From Merdibacter massiliensis (GTDB taxonomy: Bacteria; Bacillota_I; Bacilli_A; Erysipelotrichales; Erysipelotrichaceae): 64,000 nucleotides of DNA. The notes beneath the pieces were generated by a model. That model did not search any database and was not told where the DNA came from. It was given only the letters and a program-made list of their open reading frames with translations. The DNA lies in NCBI RefSeq assembly GCF_900155395.1, contig NZ_LT699727.1:365578-429577 (forward strand), written 5' to 3'. This document shows, piece by piece, positions 8,237 to 16,658 of the stretch. A program made the position numbers and the translations under genes. Numbering within the stretch: the first letter of the stretch is position 1; each line of letters starts with the position of its first letter.

Positions 8237-10258
8237 TTATTCTTTCTCTTTTACTTTATATGTGCAGATGACCATGCATAAAGCGCTCAATAACAACAGC
8301 GTCCACTGTCCTTGCATATTGAGGATGCCGGTTGCTGGTTTATCTTCTTCTGCCACTTTGTTTTCATTGATTGCAAAAGCAGTATCAACGCTGCCCGCAT
8401 CTGTAATGATTGAAAGTTGATGCGTTCCCTTTGATAATGTTTCTAAATAAGAAGGCTTTAAGGTTACGATCGTACTTCCAGATTTCACCTCATAATTCGA
8501 TGGATCCAGCTCTTTCCCATCCACCAGCACTCGTTCAAATGCATTTATATCTGAATCTATTACAAAAGTTAGGCCTATCTTGCTTCCCTTCGTCCATACT
8601 TGATCTGCACCTTCCAGCAGTTTTGGAAGTTTGGCAATAATCGTATCTTCCAAGGAAATCTCATGTTCCCCATTTTCATCGCTGAAGTATTTGTCACAGA
8701 TCTCGCAATGCCAGTAAGTGATGTTTCCTGGTGCATCGACTGTTGGATCAAGAGATTCTATTTTATTCAGTTTATGTCCGGTTGACAAGATGACCGTATC
8801 CTCTAGGCTGATTTCCTTCATTCCTTCAGCATCACTAAAATATTTTTTGCAGGTATTGCAAGTCCAGTACTCCTTATTTCCATCTTCATTGCAGGTAGGT
8901 GCTTTCGCTTCCGTCTTAACGAGCTCATGTGCAAGGAAGTCTCCATATTCTTTTCCGCAAATATCACATTCTGCTTTTGAAGTACAGGTTGCCGTACCGC
9001 CGACGTGATTATCACAAACAATCGTACCGCCGTTATTTTCGATGGAACCACCGAGAAGTTCGATCTGTCCATGATTGGTAAATGTTATACCATTCGGTAC
9101 TATAATGGATGAATCGGTTGGAATGGACAGTTTCATGTCTTTACCAACTGTTACATTACCCGGAAGCGTGAGTGAACCACTTACAGAACCTTCATTGTTT
9201 AAGAAGATGGCACTATCAGAACTGTTTAATTCTGGACTGACATCGTCACCGAAAGCTTCAATCCAGCTGCCAGTGATTGTGGTACCGCCGTTATCTCCAC
9301 GGATTGCCGGCCATTCATTGCTGGCGGTTACATGAGCGATAGAATCTTGAATTGTGATAGATCCGTATGGTGACCAAATTCCAATAGATCCAGCGCTATT
9401 AACTGTTACATAGGAATGATTAGTGATGTCAACATTATTTCCGCTAAGCGCGGTATATAAATTGGTTTGCGATGTGATGGTTGCTGATACTTCTGAGTTG
9501 TTTATGGAAACAGTTCCTCCAGCAGAAATAGCGCTTGCTTCTTCTCCATTTGCCGTAGCGGTTACCGCACTATTCACAATAGATATGTTGAAATAACTAG
9601 AAATTACGGACGTGGGCCACCCTTGCTGGTTACTACGCGCAGTAGCTTTTACGGTACTGTCCTTTATGACAAGCTCATTTTCTCCCATCATAGTATTTTC
9701 AAAACTGTTGATGCTAACATTTGCGCCATTTTGTATAGTAAAGATGACAAATTCCCCTGTATTGTATTTACCCAAACATATCATTCCACCATAATTTGAT
9801 GAGGTGATATCGATGTTACATCCATCAATAGTTAAGTTACCGCCTTCTACCTGTAATCCATCAGAATCTGTGTTAATGATTAGCGAATCATTTTTGGTGC
9901 CTTGAATCGTATATTGACCAGACGTTAGATATATAGGCCTTTGTGTTGTTGATGTAATTGTGTTTTCCCCAATCAAGATAATCATCAAATCTCCATTATC
10001 TGCTCTTAGAACCGGTGTTCCTGGACGAGCAGATGCATCTTGATTTATAGTTGCATTATCCAGCGTAAGAGTCCCACTTTTTTCGTCCAAAACAACTGTT
10101 CCATTTCCTAACTGCAATGGCTCTCCGTCTATTAATGCCTGACCGTTGATGGTTACCGTTGCAGTATCTGCTGCCGATACTGTCGTAGGAAACATCACAA
10201 ACATAAGTGAAAAAATCAATAATACTGCTAATGTACAATTGCATAATTTATTTTTCAT
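8237..10258 (-). CDS. Sorted surface protein: beta-helix plus CxxC repeats, KPATG signal
   Basis: 673 residues. Residues 1-29 are a signal peptide ending VSAADTA. Residues about 35-420 are short repeating strands rich in Asn, Gly, Ser and Thr (for example LTLDNATIN, LTIDGCNID, VSINNSEVS), as in right-handed beta-helix or carbohydrate-binding surface proteins. Residues about 425-560 hold three repeats with paired CxxC (CDICGKEYG, CNTCKKYFSDAEG, CEICDKYFSDENG), each closing with a 'EISLEDT' strand. Then comes a small Ig-like or X2-like domain. The end is DKPATGILNMQGQ, a hydrophobic stretch and a KVKEKE tail: a non-canonical xPxTG sorting signal for a sortase. AAGGAGGT precedes the ATG. The ligand is unknown. 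Confidence 0.75.
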   Translation of the reverse strand: MKNKLCNCTLAVLLIFSLMFVMFPTTVSAADTATVTINGQALIDGEPLQLGNGTVVLDEKSGTLTLDNATINQDASARPGTPVLRADNGDLMIILIGENTITSTTQRPIYLTSGQYTIQGTKNDSLIINTDSDGLQVEGGNLTIDGCNIDITSSNYGGMICLGKYNTGEFVIFTIQNGANVSINSFENTMMGENELVIKDSTVKATARSNQQGWPTSVISSYFNISIVNSAVTATANGEEASAISAGGTVSINNSEVSATITSQTNLYTALSGNNVDITNHSYVTVNSAGSIGIWSPYGSITIQDSIAHVTASNEWPAIRGDNGGTTITGSWIEAFGDDVSPELNSSDSAIFLNNEGSVSGSLTLPGNVTVGKDMKLSIPTDSSIIVPNGITFTNHGQIELLGGSIENNGGTIVCDNHVGGTATCTSKAECDICGKEYGDFLAHELVKTEAKAPTCNEDGNKEYWTCNTCKKYFSDAEGMKEISLEDTVILSTGHKLNKIESLDPTVDAPGNITYWHCEICDKYFSDENGEHEISLEDTIIAKLPKLLEGADQVWTKGSKIGLTFVIDSDINAFERVLVDGKELDPSNYEVKSGSTIVTLKPSYLETLSKGTHQLSIITDAGSVDTAFAINENKVAEEDKPATGILNMQGQWTLLLLSALCMVICTYKVKEKE

Positions 10259-10635
10259 AGATTTACCTCCTTAGCTAAGTATGTGTTACTGAGAAAATAT
10301 TTTATATGATCTTTTTTATGACGATTCCTTCTAAACTACATTTACCTCTATACAATTTTTTATCAGCACAAGCAGGTATAATTGAGTTGGATTTCAGGAA
10401 GAAGACGTAGGAAACACAGACCATGCTTGACATTGCATCATCTACCATGCCAAGTTTGATTTAAGCATCCTATACGGATAAAGGATAGAACACCCATTCC
10501 CCATAAAATATGAAAACAACAATCCTAAAAACAAGTAAACTTCTCTTCATTTAAACATTCATCCCATAAAACGAAAAACATACGCCCCTAATTAAATTCA
10601 TGGTTCTGCCTTTCATCAAAGGTACTTTTTGCTTC
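10259..10635. other. 377-base gap between the surface protein and TetR genes
   Basis: No credible coding frame or RNA structure was found. The part near 10259-10400 must hold the promoter of the surface-protein gene, whose Shine-Dalgarno is at 10263-10271. A 15-codon frame with an ATG near 10600 (minus strand) lacks a ribosome site and was not called. Confidence 0.4.
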
Positions 10636-11211
10636 TCAATCCTCCTTTCTTATTTTAGTAGTGATAAATGCTCGTAGGGAAAAGCGTATCGCATTGAGCT
10701 GCAACTGAAGATATTCTTCATCTTCAAACAATGCATAATGTACACAGGCTCGGACGAAGATATAGATCATTCCTTGGATATAATCGACGGGCATGACCAG
10801 TTTCTTGGAAAGTTGCTCGGCGTATTCGTGATAGCGAACATTCACTCCTTTAAAAAATTCTTTTCCGTATTCCAAATATTTCGGACTGGAGTAGACCTGA
10901 TACATGAACCGGTATTTCTTTCCATGCAGCTTGGCGGTCAGATAAGGCATCTCTTTTAAGAAGCGTTCGATATCTTCGAAGTTCTTTGGAGCCTTTGCCA
11001 TAAAATCATCTTCCACCTTGGCCATGCAATGAGCTGTAGCTTCTATTACGATCTGGTCTTTTGTCTGAAAGTAATAGATCAAAGCTCCATTTGATACTTG
11101 ACAGGCTTCTGCTAATTTCTGTAAGCTCGTATTTTCTAATCCATATTGGCAAAATGTTTCAAAACAAAGCTCTAACAATTGATTTTTTCGTTCTATATTC
11201 TTGTCGACCAT
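10636..11211 (-). CDS. TetR/AcrR-family transcriptional regulator
   Basis: 191 residues. The N-terminal helix-turn-helix is clear at about residues 10-55: LLELCFETFCQYGLENTSLQKLAEACQVSNGALIYYFQTKDQIV, the TetR_N pattern. The C-terminal helical part binds an unknown ligand. The start MVDKNIERK was selected because AAGGAG lies six bases ahead of it; the longer frame has no such site. The neighbours are a surface-protein gene and bcp, neither an obvious target, so it may regulate itself. A repeat-rich candidate operator sits upstream at 11365-11385. Confidence 0.87.
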   Translation of the reverse strand: MVDKNIERKNQLLELCFETFCQYGLENTSLQKLAEACQVSNGALIYYFQTKDQIVIEATAHCMAKVEDDFMAKAPKNFEDIERFLKEMPYLTAKLHGKKYRFMYQVYSSPKYLEYGKEFFKGVNVRYHEYAEQLSKKLVMPVDYIQGMIYIFVRACVHYALFEDEEYLQLQLNAIRFSLRAFITTKIRKED

Positions 11212-11260
11212 GATTTTCTCCTTAACTGCTGCTAATTCAATCAAGCGATATAGTTCCTAT

Positions 11261-11305
11261 GAAAAAAGGCGTATCTCTTCATGATTAACAAGAGAAATAC
11301 ACCTT
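11261..11305 (-). terminator. Terminator between bcp and the tetR-type gene
   Basis: Minus-strand stem of about 12 bp (AAGGTGTATTTCTCTT with a matching AAGAGATACGCCTT arm) followed by six T; it ends the yaaA-bcp unit. Confidence 0.75.
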
Positions 11306-11364
11306 ATTCGATTCGATAAAAATGATCACTTGCCTTGCTTCTTTCTCCTGTTTATACTTTCAGT

Positions 11365-11385
11365 TTACTAAACAGTCAGTCAATA
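11365..11385. promoter_or_regulatory. Candidate TetR operator
   Basis: On the minus strand this reads TTGACTGACTG followed by TTTAGTAAAC, resembling the TGACTGACTG half-sites bound by many TetR proteins and located in the leader of the tetR-type gene. The dyad is imperfect, so the call is tentative. Confidence 0.35.
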
Positions 11386-11434
11386 TACAAGCGTTTACAG
11401 AATAATTTTGAAAATACATTCTGTTTGAAATGTC

Positions 11435-11896
11435 CTACTCTCCTTTTAAATAAGAAAGGATCTCAGCAGCATTCGTATCTGGTTTTGCCTTTTCAAATAC
11501 TTTTTCGATGATGCCTTCTTCGTTGATCACATAAGTGCTGCGAACAACACCCATGCTGACTTTGCCGTAAAGTTTCTTTTCTTTCCATACATCATATGCT
11601 TCAATGGCTTGACGATCCGGATCGGACAATAAGATGAATGGCAGATCATACTTTTTGATAAAATTTGCATGTGCACGCTGGGAATCTTTGCTGATACCGA
11701 TGACCACGACATCTAACTGCTTGAATTCCTCATAGGCAGCCGCAAATGCGCAAGCTTGTCTCGTACATCCCGGCGTATTATCTTTTGGATAAAAATAAAC
11801 AACGACTTTCTTTCCTTTGTAATCACTTAATGAATGACTGTTTCCCTTTTCATCCATCAATGTAAAGGATGGTGCTTTCATTCCCTCTTTTAACAT
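11435..11896 (-). CDS. bcp: Thiol peroxidase, Bcp/PrxQ type
   Basis: 153-residue thioredoxin-fold peroxiredoxin that reduces hydroperoxides. The peroxidatic cysteine is C44 in DNTPGCTRQAC and the likely resolving cysteine C49 gives the PrxQ CxxxxC spacing. The downstream GISKDSQRAHANFIKKYDLPFILLSDPD is the family's conserved core. The start at MLKEGMKAPSFTL has AAAGGAGTG upstream. It begins 13 bases after the yaaA stop on the same strand; since YaaA limits iron-driven peroxide damage, the pair looks like a peroxide-defence operon. A terminator follows at 11261-11305. Confidence 0.94.
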   Translation of the reverse strand: MLKEGMKAPSFTLMDEKGNSHSLSDYKGKKVVVYFYPKDNTPGCTRQACAFAAAYEEFKQLDVVVIGISKDSQRAHANFIKKYDLPFILLSDPDRQAIEAYDVWKEKKLYGKVSMGVVRSTYVINEEGIIEKVFEKAKPDTNAAEILSYLKGE

Positions 11897-11909
11897 CTTC
11901 TTCACTCCT

Positions 11910-12653
11910 TTATCGTACAAAAACATATATATGTGCATTTGATCTCTGCGGATCAAAATGATAATGCAGACGATCAAAATCTTTGATCCTCTCCGGATCT
12001 TCTATCTGCTTTTCACATAAATAACGAACCATTTCACCGCGGGCCATTTTTGCATAGACCCCTTTTTCTTTGATAGAACCATCTGGTTGTTCTTCGCCAA
12101 ATATGATCTTGATCATCTGCAGCGGTTCTTTGCAGTAACGAGAAATACATTTACTATATTCTTCACTGGCAAGATCAACGATACAAGTTTCCTGTTTACT
12201 GATTTCTTTATATAAGTCATCTTTCCAGAAATCGTAAAGATTTTTACAAAAATCACTTTTCAGCTTTGCCTGCATTTCCAAGCGATAAGGGACGATGCCA
12301 TCCAACGGACGCAAGATGCCGTAAAACCCGGAAAGGATGCGCACATGTTCTTGCGCATATGCAATTTGTTCTTCATCCAGCACGTTGACAGCCATGTATT
12401 GATACTGGATCCCGTCATACATCCACAAAGCTGGTTCTCCTTTGCTTTGAAGATCCATCTGTTGAAAACGATCATAATTTAATGTTGCCAAAGCATCGTT
12501 GCATGCCAATAATTTTTTTAACTCAGCCAATGGCAATGTCCTTAAATAGGTTAACAATTGTTTCGTCTTTTCTGTATATACAGGCCGTGTGCTAGCAGAG
12601 ATCCCATCCACTTCGCTGCGCATCTTTTTTGCTGGAGAAATAATGATTTTCAT
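11910..12653 (-). CDS. yaaA: Peroxide stress protein YaaA (UPF0246)
   Basis: 247 residues, the normal family length. The N-terminal MKIIISPAKKM and the core FYGILRPLDGIVPYRLEM are near-invariant UPF0246 stretches, as are VDLASEEYSKCI and the final YHFDPQRSNAHIYVFVR. In Escherichia coli YaaA is induced by OxyR and lowers free intracellular iron during peroxide stress. Here it sits directly upstream of bcp with a 13-base gap, which supports a joint role. No regulator-binding site such as a Per box was recognised by eye. Confidence 0.93.
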   Translation of the reverse strand: MKIIISPAKKMRSEVDGISASTRPVYTEKTKQLLTYLRTLPLAELKKLLACNDALATLNYDRFQQMDLQSKGEPALWMYDGIQYQYMAVNVLDEEQIAYAQEHVRILSGFYGILRPLDGIVPYRLEMQAKLKSDFCKNLYDFWKDDLYKEISKQETCIVDLASEEYSKCISRYCKEPLQMIKIIFGEEQPDGSIKEKGVYAKMARGEMVRYLCEKQIEDPERIKDFDRLHYHFDPQRSNAHIYVFVR

Positions 12654-12683
12654 AATTGACCTGCCCTTCTTTCATCAAAGTAC

Positions 12684-13364
12684 TTACGCGATGATCTTTT
12701 CAAACATCTCTGCGCCTACCCCGCAGATCGGACATTTAAAATCAGCTGGCAGCGGATCACCCTCGTACACATAACCGCAGATACGGCATTTATATGTGAT
12801 CGTCGATTTTTTCTCTTCTTGTTCCGGTTGATAAGTCGGTGCATTTTTAGGACTCTTTCCTTTAATGACATTGTGATAATATGCATATGTCATCGCCGTA
12901 CCTGCTTCTAATGCTTTTGCATCCAGCACTTCGCCCAGGAAGACCGTATGTGTCGATGTTTCCATCGTATCGATGACCCGGCAGACGATTGCCCCTTTTG
13001 TTTTTGTTATGATCGGGGCGCCTTGCAGGATCTCATAAGCTACATCTTTAAATTTATCTACATCCTTGCTGCTTTGAAAGCCAAAAGTACCGATCAAAGA
13101 AGGATCGCTGTCTTCTGCCAAGATCGATACAGCAAACAGACCACTTTCCTTAATGCAGCCATTTGTATAGTTATCATGATTGACACTGACCGCAAGTGTC
13201 ATAGGTGCAGATGTGATCTGCATCACTGAATTCGTCACACAGCCTACTGGGCGATCTTTATCCATCGTCGTCGTAAGATATACGCCGTAAGAAAGGTCAT
13301 ATAATACTTTATTTTCCATATTTTTTTCTTGTATGATACAAATGTACCTTGTCGTAGCATTCAT
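12684..13364 (-). CDS. Flavin reductase-rubredoxin fusion
   Basis: About 226 residues in two domains. The first 165 residues are an FMN-binding split-barrel flavin reductase domain (GYVYL-type start, CVTNSVMQITSAPMTLAVSVNHDNYTNGCI, then the conserved 'FAVSILAED'). The last 55 form a rubredoxin with two CxxCG iron ligands (CRICGYVYEGDPLPADFKCPICG). Such 'high-molecular-weight rubredoxin' proteins carry electrons between NAD(P)H-dependent oxidoreductases and flavodiiron oxygen or peroxide reductases in anaerobes. The start is uncertain: AAAGGA sits eight bases before the chosen ATG, but family members begin nearer the ATG at 13319 (MENKVLYDLSYGVYL). Its upstream region is the insertion point of an IS110-type element. 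Confidence 0.85.
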   Translation of the reverse strand: MNATTRYICIIQEKNMENKVLYDLSYGVYLTTTMDKDRPVGCVTNSVMQITSAPMTLAVSVNHDNYTNGCIKESGLFAVSILAEDSDPSLIGTFGFQSSKDVDKFKDVAYEILQGAPIITKTKGAIVCRVIDTMETSTHTVFLGEVLDAKALEAGTAMTYAYYHNVIKGKSPKNAPTYQPEQEEKKSTITYKCRICGYVYEGDPLPADFKCPICGVGAEMFEKIIA

Positions 13365-13400
13365 ATCACTTTTCCTTTCCAACCTTTTATATAATGTAGA

Positions 13401-13559
13401 TAGAACCTTAGTACTCTTATATATTTATGTGGTTTATCTACTCAAAGGAGAGTGAATCTATAGGATCTTATTACATCTGTTTATAGCTGGATAGGTTTTG
13501 ATATCTTCATGTCACGCAAGTTTACACTAGTAAGACCACTATAGAATGACAAGGTTCTA
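13401..13559 (+). ncRNA. Candidate bridge RNA of the first IS110-type element
   Basis: TAGAACCTT (13401-13409) is exactly complementary to AAGGTTCTA (13551-13559), closing a 141-base non-coding region directly ahead of the recombinase gene. A perfect TATAAT lies at 13390-13395, so transcription would start at about the first base of the stem. IS110-group elements are known to encode a structured bridge RNA of similar length at this position. Whether it is transcribed, and its inner loops, are inference. Confidence 0.5.
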
Positions 13560-13575
13560 GAAAGGTGGTCTTTTT
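13532..13575 (+). terminator. Terminator-like hairpin covering the recombinase ribosome site
   Basis: AAGACCAC (13532-13539) pairs with GTGGTCTT (13565-13572), with an inner TAGAA/TTCTA stem, and is followed by TTTTT running into the ATG. The 3' arm contains the only Shine-Dalgarno (AAAGGTGG). It shares bases 13551-13559 with the long-range stem of the candidate bridge RNA, so the two folds compete. Confidence 0.65.
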
Positions 13576-14745
13576 ATGTCTAAACTGTTTTGTGGTATCG
13601 ACGTTGCTAAATTTGAACACGTCGCAAGTATCTATGATCCTTCTACTGGTGAAATGATTCTTGATTCACTTCATTTTGATAATAACGATAAAGGTTTTAA
13701 AACATTATTATCTTCTCTTTCTAAATTGAACAAACGTTGCGAAATACTGATTGGTTTTGAATCAACCGGTCACTATCATCAGGTCTTATTCAATTTTCTA
13801 ACTTCCAAGAAATATAAGTGTTTTTTAATCAACCCTTATATGACCAGTAAGTTTAGATCTATTTCTTTGCGTGATGCCAAGAATGACGATATCGATTCCA
13901 GAGCCATCGCAAAGTTCTTATCGTTTGAATATAAATCTTTGATTGAACAAGAATTCTTAAGCAGCGAATTGAAAGAGCTGGTTAATCAAAGACATTTCTT
14001 AATAATCGAGTCTTCAAAAATGAAAATCAAGCTAAAATCATATCTCGATAGAACATTTCCTGAACTTGAATCCATTGTTGATATCAACACAGCTGCTATT
14101 CGAGCTATTTTAAAGGAGTATCCAACCGCTAATTCTATATCTGAAGCTAGAATAGATAAACTAAAGAATCTAGCTAAAAAGGCTTCTAAAGGTAAATATT
14201 CTCTATCAAAAGTTGAAGCTGTTAAAGAAGCAGCTAAGACTTCAATCGGAATTCACTCTTTAAGCATTGGTTTGAATATCATTCAATGTATTGAAACTTT
14301 AGAACTAAAAGAAAGGCAGATTGATAGAATCGAAAAAGAAATCAAAGAACATCCTACTGTGCTTGATTCTCCTTTACATCAGTTAATTGGGATTAACGAT
14401 ATAGAAATCGGTTATATCATGTCTGCCATTATTAGTATAACTCGTTTTAGCTCTCCAGAAAAGATAGTAGCTTATGCAGGTTTAGATCCAAAGGTTAGAC
14501 AATCCGGTACATGGAAGGCAAATACGACTAGAATGTCCAAAAGAGGAAACAAACTATTAAGATATGCTTTGATATGGACAGCTTTCAATATGACCAGAAG
14601 ACCTGGACCTATGAAAAACTATTTTGCGCTAAAGAAGTCTCAAGGAAAGTCTCACTACAACGCCTTAGGACACTGTGCAACAAAACTTTGTCGTTACATT
14701 TTCTGGATACTTAATCATCCTGATTCAAACTTTGAATACCAATAA
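13576..14745 (+). CDS. IS110-family recombinase (DEDD transposase)
   Basis: 389 residues. The N-terminal RuvC-like DEDD domain shows CGIDVAKFEH (first Asp), GFESTGHYH (Glu) and LRDAKNDDIDSRAIAKFL (last two Asp). The C-terminal transposase_20 domain shows the helix-hairpin-helix HQLIGINDIEIGYIMSAIISI and the serine-bearing YAGLDPKVRQSGTW. All catalytic positions appear intact, so the enzyme may be active. IS110 recombinases act with a bridge RNA that pairs with donor and target DNA; the candidate RNA lies just upstream. The ribosome site AAAGGTGG is held in the 3' arm of a hairpin, predicting low translation. Unrelated in sequence to the second IS110-type protein at 31839. Confidence 0.93.
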   Translation: MSKLFCGIDVAKFEHVASIYDPSTGEMILDSLHFDNNDKGFKTLLSSLSKLNKRCEILIGFESTGHYHQVLFNFLTSKKYKCFLINPYMTSKFRSISLRDAKNDDIDSRAIAKFLSFEYKSLIEQEFLSSELKELVNQRHFLIIESSKMKIKLKSYLDRTFPELESIVDINTAAIRAILKEYPTANSISEARIDKLKNLAKKASKGKYSLSKVEAVKEAAKTSIGIHSLSIGLNIIQCIETLELKERQIDRIEKEIKEHPTVLDSPLHQLIGINDIEIGYIMSAIISITRFSSPEKIVAYAGLDPKVRQSGTWKANTTRMSKRGNKLLRYALIWTAFNMTRRPGPMKNYFALKKSQGKSHYNALGHCATKLCRYIFWILNHPDSNFEYQ

Positions 14746-14917
14746 TTTCAAACAATATTTTCATAAAACAAACTTTTTTATATAAATATATCATTTATAG
14801 CTATTCGTTATTTAAGACTACTTATATAACTGAGCTTTCGTATACCCTAAATATACTTTATTGAATTTTGACAATTCTTATCTTTTTTTACTTGACAGAT
14901 TCATAGCTGGTCTCCTT

Positions 14918-15661
14918 TTAGCACATTGTTGCGCCATCTACTGCCAAGATCGCTCCTGTTATATAGGAAGCCAGATCGCTCGCTAAAAACAAGAATGCAT
15001 TCGCCACATCCTGCGGTTCCCCTACTCTGCGCAAAGGAATGGTATTGATGATTGGCTGGATCACTTCTTTTGGCAATACTTTCACCATATCTGTATTCGT
15101 AACGCCCGGAGCAACCGCATTGACTCGAATCTGAACCGGACCTAATTCTCTGGCTAAAGATTTTGTCATCCCGTTAATAGCAAACTTGCTCATCGGATAG
15201 GCAACACCTGCCGGCTGTCCATACTGTGATACCATGGAGCTCGTATTCAAGATGACGCCACCGCCTTGTTTTTTCATATAAGGCACAACTGCCCTGCTGC
15301 AAACGTAGGCAGCTTTCACATTCAGATCCATGATCTGGTCAAATAGTGCTTCATTATATTGTTCAAATGGATGACTATCGCTCATCCCTGCATTATTGAC
15401 CAAAATATCGATTCTTCCATACTTTTCAACGATCTTTTTCATTGTTTCTTCGATTTCTTTTTCATTCTTCAGATCAGGATACATTCCCTCAAAAACTGCA
15501 TCAAAGAAATGCTCTTGTAAAGAAGCCATTGCTTGATCTACGCTTTCCTTTCGAGAGCCGAAAAAGATCACGGTTGCGCCATTTTCTAAATAGGTTTCTA
15601 CGACTGCGCGACCAATGCCGCGTGTCCCTCCCGTTACGACCGCAATTTTTCCACTTAACAT
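14918..15661 (-). CDS. Short-chain dehydrogenase/reductase
   Basis: 247 residues, classical SDR. The cofactor loop TGGTRGIG is at about 9-16, NNAG near 87, a Ser in LNTSSMVSQYG near 138, and the catalytic YxxxK as AYPMSKF near 153-157. The C-terminal APGVTNTDM and GAILAVDGATM are also typical. Closest family resemblance is to FabG-like 3-oxoacyl-ACP reductases and hydroxysteroid dehydrogenases; which one cannot be told without comparison. The start at MLSGKIAVV has GGAGGTG seven bases upstream. It is a single gene, divergent from birA and separated from the IS110-type element by about 130 bases. Confidence 0.88.
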   Translation of the reverse strand: MLSGKIAVVTGGTRGIGRAVVETYLENGATVIFFGSRKESVDQAMASLQEHFFDAVFEGMYPDLKNEKEIEETMKKIVEKYGRIDILVNNAGMSDSHPFEQYNEALFDQIMDLNVKAAYVCSRAVVPYMKKQGGGVILNTSSMVSQYGQPAGVAYPMSKFAINGMTKSLARELGPVQIRVNAVAPGVTNTDMVKVLPKEVIQPIINTIPLRRVGEPQDVANAFLFLASDLASYITGAILAVDGATMC

Positions 15662-15821
15662 AGAAACACCTCCATTTTTATATTCCTTCTTTATCATCAG
15701 TATGCCCTATTTTTTATTATTTGTCGAGCTGACTGCTCTGAAAGAAAAATAATTTTCATGTTCTTGCTTTTCTTCATGTTTTGCTATACTTTTGTTGATG
15801 AGAGAAGAAAGGAAGATGGAC

Positions 15822-16568
15822 ATGCAGACGATGACAAAATGGGAAGGATTTTCCATTCTTCCGATACAGGAAACGATTTCCTCGACAAACACATGGCTCA
15901 AGGAACATGCTGCCGTGTATCCCGACCGCACGGTATTGATTGCAAAAGAACAAACCAACGGAAGAGGCAGAAATGAAAGAACATTTTATTCGGCAAAAGG
16001 AAAAGGGCTGTATCTGTCAATTTTATTAAAGGCGCACATGCAGGATCTGCCTTTCACGAAATTGACTGCTTGCAGTGCATTAGCCTTGCAGCGGGCCATT
16101 TTTGAAAACTGCCAGCTGCAGACACAGATCAAATGGGTCAATGACATCGTATACCAAGGGCATAAATTAGCCGGTATCTTATGCGAGACCCTGTATGAAG
16201 GCAATGCACCTACTGCCTTTATCATCGGCTTTGGCGTCAATGTATTTTCCCAAGTATTTCCAAAGATGGAAAACACTCCCGGTGCACTTGCCGATTTTGC
16301 ACCAAATATGCCGTGCATGGATACATTGATCCTCTCCTTATTGCATCATTTTGCCCTCTGTCTCAAAGAAATTCATGATCCGGCAATCATGGAAGCATAT
16401 CGGCAGTGTTCCTGTGTCTTGCAAAAGGAGATCCTCGTCAAAGAAAGAGGAAACAGTTATCCGGCCATCGCTTATGCAATTGACGATAACGGAGCCTTGC
16501 TCATTCAAACAAAGGAAAACAAAAAGATCTTGCAAAGTGGAGAAGTGAGCATTCGCATCCAAAAATAA
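15822..16568 (+). CDS. birA: Biotin--protein ligase, class I (no DNA-binding domain)
   Basis: 248 residues. It activates biotin with ATP and attaches it to the lysine of biotin-dependent carboxylase carrier domains. Seen: STNTWLKEH, the biotinyl-AMP loop GRGRNERTFYSAKGKGLYLSIL (usual Trp replaced by Phe), KWVNDIVYQGHKLAGILCE with the catalytic Lys, and a C-terminal SH3-like part. The N-terminal helix-turn-helix of regulatory BirA is absent, so it should be a pure ligase. AAGGA lies eight bases before the chosen ATG; upstream in-frame ATGs lack spacing. Divergent from the SDR gene and followed by gltX in the same direction. Confidence 0.9.
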   Translation: MQTMTKWEGFSILPIQETISSTNTWLKEHAAVYPDRTVLIAKEQTNGRGRNERTFYSAKGKGLYLSILLKAHMQDLPFTKLTACSALALQRAIFENCQLQTQIKWVNDIVYQGHKLAGILCETLYEGNAPTAFIIGFGVNVFSQVFPKMENTPGALADFAPNMPCMDTLILSLLHHFALCLKEIHDPAIMEAYRQCSCVLQKEILVKERGNSYPAIAYAIDDNGALLIQTKENKKILQSGEVSIRIQK

Positions 16569-16600
16569 GCCTTTTATCACTTGTTTTTCGCTTTCTCTTC

Positions 16601-16629
16601 TTGCATGGACCTTTTCTTTATTATATGAT
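16601..16629 (+). promoter_or_regulatory. Sigma-A promoter of gltX
   Basis: TTGCAT, 17-base spacer, TATGAT, ending 29 bases before the gltX start codon. Confidence 0.65.
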
Positions 16630-16658
16630 TATGGGAGTAAGCGGAAAGGATGTAATCT

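Larger units (their letters stand above)
13385..14785 (+). mobile_element. IS110-type insertion sequence, first copy
   Basis: About 1.4 kb. The ends are inferred, not proven: TTTTATATAA occurs at 13385-13394 and again at 14776-14785, and the recombinase gene plus a 180-base upstream non-coding segment lie between. IS110 elements lack terminal inverted repeats, which agrees with none being visible here. The element separates the flavin reductase-rubredoxin gene from the SDR gene. The two matching decamers are AT-only, so chance agreement is possible. Confidence 0.6.

Noticed and set aside
10500..10635. Short minus-strand frame after the TetR-type gene
   Set aside because: Fifteen codons, no ribosome site, no family resemblance.
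13480..14910. TTTATAGCTGG and TTCATAGCTGG (13480-13490 and 14900-14910) as ends of the first IS110-type element
   Set aside because: The left copy would exclude the 9-bp stem and the -10 box; the TTTTATATAA pair gives a more usual element, though neither is proven.
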